Notes under the pieces: model-generated
Database searches by the model: none
Told to the model about the DNA's origin: nothing
The model's input: the letters and a program-made list of their open reading frames with translations, nothing else
Source of the DNA: Trichinella spiralis
Lineage: Eukaryota > Nematoda > Enoplea > Trichinellida > Trichinellidae
Reading direction: 5' to 3'
Length of the DNA: 64,000 nt
NCBI GenBank assembly: GCA_000181795.3
Contig: CM012953.1
Coordinates: forward strand, 12,070,006 to 12,134,005
Part shown: piece after piece, positions 35,401-46,440 of the stretch
How the letters are laid out: each line of letters begins with the position of its first letter
How positions within the stretch are numbered: the first letter of the stretch is position 1
Position numbers and translations under genes: made by a program

Positions 35401-38280
35401 TTAAAGAAAAGGTTATTTAACTAAGACATAAACCACTCTGTAATGGTTCTGAGAAATTATATCTTCAGAAAGTCCAGACTTGTAAAAAAGTGTTATCCTA
35501 TTGTTTGAGTTCCAGTTTCCAATCTAAAATAAGGCAGTTATTATTAGAATTTTCTCATCCTATATGATTTATCATTTTTTTCAGCAATTAAGCTGTTTAA
35601 TAAGATGTCATCAAGCATTTCAGAATGATTAATAAAATAAAACTATTAAAAAGAATCATAATTACCAGATGTTGTCGACTAAAATCAGGCCCTTCTCTGA
35701 TGCGATACAAATTTAACGTTACCATTTGGAAAGCCATGTTTTTAAAAAGTTCATAAACACCAAAAGCTGATTTTGCTGACATCTGAGTAAATAAACTTGA
35801 ATACTGTAAAATATTTAAATTTTACCAAAAATGAAAAGGAAATAAGTTACCCCTTTCAATGCTTCAAGTAGTTCCTTTCTGACAGAAATGTTCTTTGCTT
35901 TGTCATCTGTCGTGCAACTGTTTTGAAATGTTTGATTAAAATATAACAAGCATAGGCTTGCTATGTCGTAATAAAATGCAATTTCGATCTAAATGAATCA
36001 AATCAAAAGTTAAATGTACATTCAAATGAGGAAGATGACAATAAAATTTTTGTTCGCACTTCATCCATGTTGTTTTTCAAACTTTTCAAGTGATCACTTT
36101 TTTCAATCCAGATTAAAAAATTATCCACTGCATTCAAGCTTTGAACATTTTTTGGTCGAGAAAATAACAATGATAAATATGATTCGCTATTTGAATAAGG
36201 CAAAGTATCCTAAATAAATTTTGCAATATTATGTTATTTTATTATAAAAAATGTTGATCAATTATTTTTAATAATTTAGCTGGTGCTATTTTGCCGGAAC
36301 TCTGTTAATATTTTATTCCCTTGAATATGTAATATTATTTAATAAAATAAATGAAAAAAATAGTTTTTCAATTAAAATTTATTCAAATTGAAATTTGATT
36401 ACTGAAAAGTTGAAAATTTAGCATTCATTTATTGTCTTCAATAAAAGCATATTCTCAACCCCACATAAATTCTCAAAAAATATTCTGCTAAAAGCTAACA
36501 AGAACTTTGCTAACGTGCAACTGATCAACAATTTTATTGAAAAAAACGACGAATGAAAGATAATGAAAAATAAAGACCAACAATTACCGTGCTTATAGCA
36601 GTCCATTTAGATGAATTGTGCTTCATGAACTGTTCAATATGCAAAAAATAAGTCTGAAGAAAAGTTGTATTTCCGAATACATAAAAATTAACACTGCCAT
36701 TCAGGTTAAATAAAAGATTTGACATTTGCTTGTGGATTTTTTCTTCATAGTTTTCCACCTTTTGAATTGTTACTGGTTTGTTAATTTTAGCCTTCCATAT
36801 TGCTTCATTTTTGAAAAAGTCTCCTATAAAATAAATGAACTTCACAGAAATTAGCAATATCACAATTTTTGTATAGTTTGTACTGTATTTGTTGTCGTAC
36901 AAAATATATACTGCTGTGGAATCCATAAAATTTATTAAATCCATTAATGCAGCAACTAAGACGTTCAATGGCGATATAAAAATCAGAGAATAAATTGATG
37001 GCTCAAAATATTCTAAAATTAAAATAAATTGAATTCAAATTTGAAACTAATTTAACTCATCAAGCAAATTTTAAAATTTTCAATTATTTATACTTTATAA
37101 TAATTACATGTACATATGCAAGTTTAAACATAGTGATATTTACAAACTGATTCGTGCATTACTGCATTTGTAAAACGCTGCAAAGCAAGCAAAAAATCAG
37201 CAAAATTTTCATTTTTACTAAATAACTGTTAATTGATAAATTAATAAGTTTCATTTAATTTTTTCCAAGTCTGCTGTTGTTAATCACATAAATATAAAAA
37301 GTTTTTTGTAAAATATGCATTTCTGAAGCATCTGATTGAAGGAAGAAAGAAAAGCTAGAATTAGTTACTAAATTTCACAATTACTGACACGTGAAACTCC
37401 ATACTGTGCAAGCAGAACATTTTATCGTTGAAACTGAATAAATATTTACCTAAATTTCTTTCGTCCATATCCCAGAATTTAGTGTATATTTTCAAGTGTG
37501 GAATTTTGGTTGGCTCTTCCAGCACTGCTGACTTTATAATGCTGTTATTATGAGCAAAAGTAATAACAAAGTCCATTTTTTCTGTTTCGTAGTTATCTGA
37601 AAAAATAATTATTTTCATATGATAATTAATGCTGATTTCATGAATTTTTATAAATAATTATTTCAATGCAGATGTCATGAAGTGTTATTTTAGCTAAATT
37701 AGTTTTCCATAGAGTAAACATGAATGTTGCACAGCAAATTAGTTCAAATATTTTACAAAAAAATTAATTAGTATACATATATAAATTTTTCTATTTTTGT
37801 TTATATTGAATGTAAGTAAAAGCGTATAATTTAGAAATTTTAAAATGCAATGCTGACAACCATTATTACATGCACTATCGGAGTCAATATCTATAATTGA
37901 TAGTTCTGCATTTGGCATCAAGTAATGCATCATTTCTCGAAAAATTAATACGCTCCACTGGGTTTCATTTTCTCTGCTCTTGAATATACCTGAAATTTTA
38001 TGTCAAATTATTTTTATTGTAACGCTTTTCAGCAGTAGTTTTGAATAATTTTCAATAAAACAAATGAAATACTTCATAACAAAATAGAACAATGATGGAT
38101 ATAAACAATTCCACAAACATAAATGAAGATATCATCATTAATATAAATATGAATAAAAAATCTTAGAGAAGTTATCTTTTGCAAAACAAGTCTTTTACCT
38201 ATTTTACATGAATTCACAGTGTCAATTTCTTTTAAACCAAAAAGTACAAAAGGAATCAACAACAGAAAATTGCGCTTCAT
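32472..38280 (-). CDS. IR25a-type ionotropic receptor (GLR-7/GLR-8 clade)
   Basis: Fifteen exons join in phase to 882 residues: 38280-38199, 37989-37861, 37596-37450, 37012-36884, 36823-36588, 36209-36060, 35988-35851, 35782-35666, 35523-35422, 35372-35178, 34733-34394, 34323-34074, 33981-33782, 33408-33276, 32772-32472. IR25a is the broadly expressed co-receptor of variant ionotropic glutamate receptors in chemosensory, thermo- and hygrosensory neurons of arthropods; nematodes have the related GLR-7/8. Present: signal peptide ([16 protein letters not shown]), a full amino-terminal domain, S1 with TVTASRE (ligand-carboxylate arginine kept), pore [18 protein letters not shown], the M3 motif [13 protein letters not shown]2 with VWDYPVSD (ligand-binding aspartate kept), KEKWW, M4 and a short tail. 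The S1-S2 match to arthropod IR25a is striking. Divergent from the NUDT9-like gene. Confidence 0.95.
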
Positions 38281-40140
38281 ATTAAAAGAGCAATAATCTT
38301 GTATTAAAAAACAAAATTTACAAAGCTGAGTTGAAGATGGAAATAAACTTGATGCAGTCCTTAACAGAATAAATAATATTGTGTAATATAGTATGTTATA
38401 GGATTCAATCGATAATACGAATAGAAATTAAAGTTACCTTTTAATGCAATTTGATATTACTTATGTTTACATGAAAATTTATCGACCAGCACACTTATGG
38501 CTAACAAAAGATAATTATTCAGTGTTTTCAAAAATAAGAGCAAATGTTAAATTTTAATGCATATTCTGAGAATAAAAATCAATACTAATTTTAATAAAAA
38601 TTTCATGAGCATTAAAAAATCAGAAATCATTTGTTTATATATATGTTTTGCAATAAATTTCTCTACAGTTTTCCATTTTTATCATTCAGTTTTTAATTAA
38701 TTGCTTGACATAATTTGATTCACTATAGTAGATTTTTTAACTGTAAAAAGAGTGTTTTTGACATTTAACTACAATTCGCTATTCTAACGTTTTGATGCGT
38801 AAATTGATACAATCAAATACTGATGAAGTTATTTTTATCTTGAGAGAGGAAATGACTATTTATGGTCAGAACAAATAAAATAAAGTCAGCAGCTGAGCTG
38901 AGAATTGCATAGAATAAATTAAAAAAATACTCATATTAATGCAAACATATTATAATAGTATGCAAATTGTAAAGTATAGATTGTAAATTTCTTGAAAGTG
39001 CAAAAATGCAAAATCATTCTCCAAAAATATTTATAAACATATAAAAACTAACTTTTTGCATAAAACTTGATTCGTTTAAATTTTGTAAATATTAACCGAG
39101 CAACTTAAAGAAATTTAATTATAATTGTATAATCTGTCGCTATTCATCTGCAGCATTACTGAAATGAATCCAAAATTAAGAACTTTGCAGAAATTAGAAA
39201 TTAAGAAATTTTAAATTTGCATTTTAGTTTTCCATTCTAAGACATTTCAGCAATCTTGGGCATTAAGTAAAAAATCATGAAACCATTCATTTATTATTTA
39301 TATTTACTATCAAAATTTGGCATTATTGTTTTGCGTTTCTGTTACTGAATCGCAAATTATGTTACGTAACTTAAATGCAATGTTTATAATATGTGGATTC
39401 ATAATTTCACAATAGCGTTTAATTCATTTATTGTTTGTGGCAATTTCAGGTAACAGCTTGACTCATTTGAAATCTATAAACGCATTGTCAATATTTATAA
39501 GTGTTAATAAATAAAAATTATTCATTGATCTTTATTATTACTTTCATCTTTATTTTTGACAATATACTTATTAAATTAGCTGCAGTATCTGTACTTTCTC
39601 CAGATAACATTACGTCGTCCCACCATATATTTTGTTTACATAAATAAAATACTCATGTTGATCATTTAATGATCTAAACTAAATTATTGATTGTAATATT
39701 TATTTATCAACTATCAAATGAACTTTTAAAAAGTGGTGACCAAGCGCAAGCATCAATATTTCACATACGTGTATCACAGTTTGTATAGTACAGTACAGTA
39801 CAGTACAGTATAGTATAAACGCCTGTTTAAAATTCATTTTTAAATATATAAGTACACTGTTTTAATGAAGAGTAAAATTAGTGAATAAATTCAACAAACA
39901 ATTAATAATTATTTGTGCCAAAGTTATTTGTAAACGCAATGTTTAATGTGTGCTTTATAAATGACGTCAGTTTCCCACACATGATTCAGCATGTCTTAAA
40001 TTGAGATAAAATGCGAATTATCACTTCAGTTGCAGCCGTTATCACCAAGTCAAAGTCAGTGGTCAAAAGGTTGTCGTAGTTTGGACAAAAAAATATACAG
40101 ATACAGCTTTAGAGAAAGAGAAAAACCACGATAAGCAGTG
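38281..40140. other. divergent intergenic region, IR25a/NUDT9-like
   Basis: This 1.86-kb AT-rich spacer lies upstream of both genes and must contain both promoters. A short (CAGTA)n tract lies at 39785-39815. No exon recognised. Confidence 0.5.
39785..39815. repeat. (CAGTA)n pentanucleotide repeat
   Basis: About five units of CAGTA flanked by TAGTA variants. Confidence 0.85.
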
Positions 40141-43100
40141 ATGGAATTTTGTGGTTTCATTATACTTTTCAAGTTAACAGTTCTGACTGTAATATATTAA
40201 ATCAAAAGAATAAAAATAAAAATAATAAATCAAAAACAAACTTACTGTTTTAGACTCTTCTGTTAATCGTTGGGGAAGTCCACTTGATTTCAGCCAAAAC
40301 GATGGTCTACAAAAAATATTACCCAAATACGAAAGTAAGCGATTAGTACATGATTCAATTATTATACATTTTGATGTCAGTCTATTGTAGATAGAAAGAT
40401 GGAGCTTGAGTAAAAAAGAAATTCCCTGGAGTTATCATCATCCAAAATATCTTCCAAAAAAATATAATGCTCCTTGTCCACCAGATAAAGTTTGTGATCC
40501 TGAAAATTACGAGTAAACCTGCCCAAAATTAAGCTATTAAAATTATAAAAATAACTTTCTTTCTTTAAAGTAAAATTCTTTGCTAAAAATTCACAAGTTT
40601 ACCAGTATCTGTTGATGAATATATCTAAAATGTGAAAAATTTTCAATGTAGATTTAAAAAATTTTTTCAGTGTATGTTACCGATATAACAGCATTGATGG
40701 AAGTGTAAATCGTCAATCAATTCTTGGAAAGTATGGAGTAGACAAATTTTGCTTTCCCCAAAATCCAAAAGGAAGAAGCGGTTTGCGTGGGAGAGGTGAA
40801 CTGTTTCGTTGGGGACCGAATCACTACGTTCAGTATGTCATTAGCAGGTAGTCAATTTTATTTCTTTTAGAATAATTTAAATAATTAGCATTTTATTTGG
40901 GCTTGTTTTGGATTATTTGCATGAAATTTTATTTATTTATTTACGTGTATTCATATTAAAAAATAAATGTGAGATAAATAATTATAAATTTATGTGTATA
41001 TTGAAAAGATAGTTAAACTGAAGTTGATGAAGTTCCTCATCAGTTAAGTCTTCTGATTGAAGTCAGTGACAAGAAAATTTAAGAACTACCATATAAAACT
41101 TGAATGAATATTTTGCATAATGTTTGAGATAAATATATTCTTTATTAATTATTATATGCTTTTGGAAATTAAAAAAGCATCAAATGAATTCTTTATCTGT
41201 TAAAAGAAGTGTATGTTTATTGAATAATTGCTTCTTTTTTTTGAAAAATATAATCCATAATTTGGCTTCATAATTTTTCAATCTAATATTTTTAATGTTG
41301 AATGTAATTCAGCATATATAATTTTATCATGTATTAAATTTAACATTTTTTTTATTTAAGTCAGTTCATTATTTAAATATTAACTAATCACAAAGCGCCA
41401 TTATTATTTAAGCAAACTTAAGCTGTTGATGAAATAAGAACAAAGTTGCTGGCTGATTATTTGTAAAATATGCTTTATTTTGATTCACTACATTTACAAA
41501 ATGATTTATTCTGTAGCTATAGAAATATCAAAGTTATGGAAGAAATAAAATTTAGACTAACCAACTAATTTGTTCATGCCTATCAGTAATAACATTGAAA
41601 TTCATTATGCATTATAAAATTTACTTCCAAGCTATCTTTATGGCTAAATTAAAAATTTTTGTAAAGTACTGAATATGAACTTTTGAAATATATTTTTAAT
41701 TAAAAGACTATGTTATTTTATTTGTAAAATGTTTGATCAGAGTTGTATGAAAAGTTTTTACAAATTACTATTTATTTACAAAAAGACTTTTCAGGAAGCT
41801 ATGCATATGCTATGCCAATTATCAAAATTTTCATGCTCTAGCTTGAACGAGATTAAGCAAATGTTAGTATTTACTTAACAGGAAAAGTAAATTAAATCAA
41901 TTACAACTTTGCATCATTGACTTATTTTAATAACCTAATTAAGATTATTGACTTAAGCATTCCAGGTGCATATATGATTATGAACAAATTTTCTATTCTT
42001 ATGCATCAACTGCTGATCTACAAATTAATTTTGGCAGATAAGAAATATTACTTTACCAGTTTTCAGTTTTAACTTTTGTCTATAATTGAAGAAATTTCAA
42101 TTTATAAACTTCTCAAAATATATATTTATTTTCATAATATTACAAAAATATAATAATATAAATGAAAGTATTTTTAAATAGTGCAAGTATTTATTAGAAA
42201 ATGTAGGCCGAAGAAAATTGACTTTCACTAGCTATTATATTATTTTTTGCTCATGATTCTTTGAATGTTAAATAATTTTAATTCGCAATATATTTAAATT
42301 GCTTGTTTATCTAATTCAGCGACTGTTGAAATATAGAAGAAATTAAAATGTTGGTTGCTACGTTTTCATGTTTCATAGCAATGCTTTATTTTTCATAAAA
42401 ACAATATGAAGAAAGAAGTTAAAAATATTAAATTTTTTGCATAAATACATAATTTTTTCCAAAATACATTAATGAAAAAGGATTCGAATGAAGTTGTTCA
42501 TGATGTATATACATATACAAGAAGAAAAATGAAGATCTATAAATGCTGTTTACATCTATATTTTTTAGAGGCGTGAATGTGCGTGAATATTTAGTTGTAA
42601 ACAGTGATGATAAAAAGAATGTTATTTTCCCAGGAGTAAGTTCAAAGTTGAATAATTGAGTAAAGCTTATTGAGCACAGTTAGATGTTTAGGAATTTGTG
42701 GACAATTCAAGAAATATAACATTTCCTCCGATGCTTTTAAATTTCATTGAATCAAATCTAAGTGAAAAATATCCAGAAAATGTTGTTCAAGAAATCATTG
42801 AAAATGCTCTGAAGAATCGAATACTTGTAAGTAAAAAGGAAAAATAGGCATAAAATAAAAAAAGTAAAATGTGAATGTTCACTTCAGCGTTACCATGGCT
42901 ATTATGCGGACGACAGAAACACTGACAATGCTTGGATGGAAACACTGATATATGACATCAACGATAGTGGTGACAGTAACTTAGGACTTCTGGATACAGA
43001 GCATTTAACCAATTCGTTGAACTTAACGTGGAAAACTATTGATAAATCAGTCATAGACAGCAAAATACAAGTTATCGTAAAAAGAGCTAGACTGACTTTT

Positions 43101-43250
43101 GGGCAAAAAGTTGCAAGCATTATCAGAAGCGCTTTAAAAGCTCTAAGAGATGAAAATAAAGCAGGAATCATGTTTGCTTTTGGAGATGCGGTCAACAATT
43201 TCGTAGGACTTTCAGCCATTGTTATTACATTGGTTGACATGGTTGGTTAA
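40141..43250 (+). CDS. NUDT9-related protein with degenerate Nudix box and predicted signal peptide
   Basis: Seven exons (40141-40188, 40254-40334, 40391-40512, 40671-40847, 42569-42635, 42692-42826, 42888-43250) join in phase to 330 residues. NUDT9 hydrolyses ADP-ribose; the TRPM2 channel carries a related sensor domain. Conserved landmarks: KKEIPWSYHHPKY, NPKGRSGLRGRGELFRWGPNH (split here as GRSGLRGRGELF and RWGPNH), and DDRNTDNAWMET. The Nudix box itself, normally GX5EX7REUXEEXGU, has lost the REUXEE glutamates (PGEFVDNSRNIT, then LLNFIES), so hydrolysis is unlikely. The first two exons encode a hydrophobic leader (MEFCGFIILFKLTVLTTLLL), suggesting secretion or a membrane anchor. Two cysteines flank PPDKV. 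The C-terminus is extended and ends in a hydrophobic segment. The leader exons are less certain than exons 3-7. Intron 5 is 1.7 kb. Poly(A) signal near 43388. Confidence 0.85.
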
Positions 43251-44250
43251 ACTACACGCACTTATACATGCTCAAATATTTTTCTCTTCGTTTCTTTGAA
43301 TGTTTGCTAATTTGTTACCATTTAAAAATGCCTCTATATTCTAATATTAGCATTGTAATGTCTGCTTTTTATTATGCATTAATTTAAAATAAAAGTATTT
43401 TGCACAATGTCTGTGAAATTGTTATTGTGAAATTGTATTATGAAAAGTTTAAAGATAAAGAACACAATAAGGTGATTTATTTGATACTAATTATCTGACA
43501 GAGTTGTTGCTTGCATTTTCTTTGTAAAATTATAAATGCATCTATTCAAAAAGGAAAATTAAATGTTTAATTAAAACTGAGCAGTATTTATATACAGATG
43601 TTTTTAATATAAGAAATCAAGTAAACAATCATATGCGTCAGTAAAAATTTCTTAAAAATTTAGTGTTTTCCTACAGCATAGATTTTTTTTTCATCTTAAG
43701 ATATGATTTCTAAACTTATTTTTCAGCTCTTATTCTCGTCAGCAGTTGTGAAGTTTAAACTTTCTGTTATTATTACAAATTGATAACTGTTGACTCTTGA
43801 AAAATTTTTCACTGCGAAATTATATCTCGACATTACTATTTGGTCTGTACTCTTCATTTATTTTTATTTTTTAGCATTTTATAAACAACAAAGATATCGG
43901 TTCAAGCATGCATTTTTCATCTCATTGTTTGTGGGATCTTGTATTTCTGCTAAAGCAGCATAACTGTTAATATATTTTTAAATAGAAACATCGGTGAATA
44001 TATTCATTTTTATCATTATTAACGTATTTTGCATATATTCTTAATTTTCATTTTTACTGTAAATTAATATATCAAAAAGCATTTTGATTTCATGTGCTTC
44101 AGCTATGCTGATTGTTTATTTTGCCGTTTTACTTTTACTGTGACATCTCTAAATTAAATGTGCTATCAATGAATAATGTATTTACAGAAATCTAAACTTT
44201 TGTAGCAGAGATGCAGGTTCTCAGTGTCCTTAGCAGGAAATCTTGAACAT
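43251..44250. other. intergenic, NUDT9-like 3' flank
   Basis: AT-rich, with the poly(A) signal near 43388. No further gene seen. GC content rises at about 44250, where the retroelement remnant begins. Confidence 0.6.
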
Positions 44251-44299
44251 CACTCATTCTAGGAACAGCAGAAGAAGATCAGCCACCGCAAGACGACGT

Positions 44300-46440
44300 G
44301 GCAGATGACTGATAAAGAGGGTTCATGCGGCATTTGACTGTCTGATAAGGTACGGTACGTAATAGGTACTGTAGTGATGCTCGTTGGTTTGACGCCGGTG
44401 GTTTCGTTAGTTACGGTAATTGTCAGTAGTACGTGATAATAAACTTTTTTATCTGTTGCATTGCTGCCTTGTATTTGAAATATTTTCGGGAAAATTCGAA
44501 AAAGGTCAGAAAGTTATTACAAATTTCAGTGACCAATGAGATAGTCCTGAAGCAGAGTTGTGCCCGCCGGCTTTCATTGGCAGCACGTTACAATGGGACC
44601 TGTAATGGAACCGCTGATAACAACGGAATCTCGACACCACCACCAACATTCATGCCTGACATGGAACCTAGATCGTGATTACGATATACGTTGGACGATT
44701 TCATCCTTCTTCAAAGCATTTCGCAGTAAGAGTGCATGGTGAACTGATACCTGATCAGTGATGTTGCATAAGTGAACACGCGAGGGACTTCAAAGAGTTC
44801 CAGGAAATACTATTCCATGCCTTCGGCGACAGGAAGTCAAGGGTGGACACAGTCGCTCGTTTCCATCGACTGTGACAACGTGAGGGACAGTCAGTGGACG
44901 AATTCGGCTGTGAAGCAGCAGAGGTAGGGCAGAAGGTCGATACTGCTGAAGGACACTTGCTGGCACGAACTGTGGGCGAACTGGCAGTAAAATTGGCCTT
45001 TCATGTGGTCCGTCATTCCTGGAAAAGGCGCGCAGAATTGCAGAGAGGGTCATCAATGGAGGCGAAGCATTTACGCAGCAACAAAACACTGAATCAGTCG
45101 TGAAGAAGACGAGAGGCTGTTACTTGGAGAAGGTTATGGGAACGAAGAAAAGGCAAATAAGCGAGTGACGAAACAGATGGCACAGTTCCAACTCTCTTCT
45201 CCAAAACCGCGAACGTCAGTTGTGGACTGTTTCTAATGTGATGAAGCGGGTAATTTTCGATGCGAATGTGCTGAGTTACGACAGATCGTTGGAAAAACAC
45301 GAAGCAAGCGCCCAGAAAGTCGCCGTATGCTGACCGCTATGCACATCAAACAAGAAGCGCACTGACAGTTTTAGGTAAATTAAATAATCTAAGCATCCTG
45401 TCATTGATCGACAGTGTACGACGGTTTCAAATCTATTTGGAATAAGGCCACATCTAACCAGCCATTAATGGCTATGACAGAATCAGCACTGCTCAGTGAT
45501 AGGCGCAGGATGCTCAGCTGCGGCTGGGGAATAACGCAAATACAACTATGGGAGTGTTGGAAATACTCCCAGTATGAATGGTTTCTGGCACTTTTGCTCA
45601 TTATCACAGATTAAACGCGGTAACACGCATCGATGCACAGCCCACCCTGCGAATCGACGAAACCTTGAACGCTCTGGTGAGAATGCGTTGGTTCAGCACG
45701 CTTGACGACACCTCCAGATATTTGCAGGTAAAAGTAGCTGAATCTGATACAGAGAAGATGGCATTATCGATAACAGTGTACTGCACCAATTCAGGGTTAT
45801 GCCCTTTAGCCTGTGTAATTTCCTGCCATGTTCCAACGACTAATAGAGAGTGTGCTCACCGGTATGACATGGAGCTCCTATGTCGTTTCTCTGGACGACG
45901 TTGTTGTGTATACATAAACAGAGGAGGAGCACTTGGAGTGGTTCACTATAAAGTTCTGCGCCGCTTGAAACACATGAGAATGAGGATTCGCTTTGAGAAA
46001 TGCCAGCTAATGCGCCTGAGCGTACGGTACACATAGTGACGAACAAGCAATAGGGGCCAATGCTGAAAACGCAGTAGTGATCTAGAAATGGCCCGTACCC
46101 TGATGTGTAAAAGAAGTCTGGCAGTTCCTAGGTTTGGCGTTCTACTACCGTTGGTTTGTCAGAAAAATTTATCATCACGTACCGCAGACACGTGTGACTG
46201 GCCAAAACCTACAGCTGGCGTCAAAGAAATGAACATTAACTGTCTGTATCACCACGCCACTGCCTATTGTATCATTTTTGACAGTCAAGTGCCACCTGAA
46301 TTTTTTCTACCGGTCGTCGTGTGATGGTGGCTCTTTCACTGCCGTACCTGGAATGAGTGATGTTGAAGACTTCCTGCCAAAGGACGCTGAATACTTCGGC
46401 GTTTGTTTCACTTTCTTCTTGAAACGAATCTCACGTTGAA
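44300..46440 (+). mobile_element. broken Ty3/mdg4-type LTR retrotransposon (gag-pol remnant)
   Basis: In order on the plus strand: gag-like fragments (about 44775-45105), a nucleocapsid zinc-knuckle remnant (about 45225-45270) with an internal stop and its histidine replaced, a reverse-transcriptase core (about 45600-46035) with the fingers/palm region in one frame and the active-site region in others, and a piece of the connection region typical of Ty3 (about 46105-46235). Frameshifts and stops break every domain, so it is inactive. No terminal repeats were recognised. GC content is clearly higher than in flanking DNA, consistent with an insertion. The lower and upper limits are estimates from composition. 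Confidence 0.8.

Noticed and set aside
42902-43240. 112-codon minus-strand ORF
   Set aside because: It is antisense to the last NUDT9-like exon.
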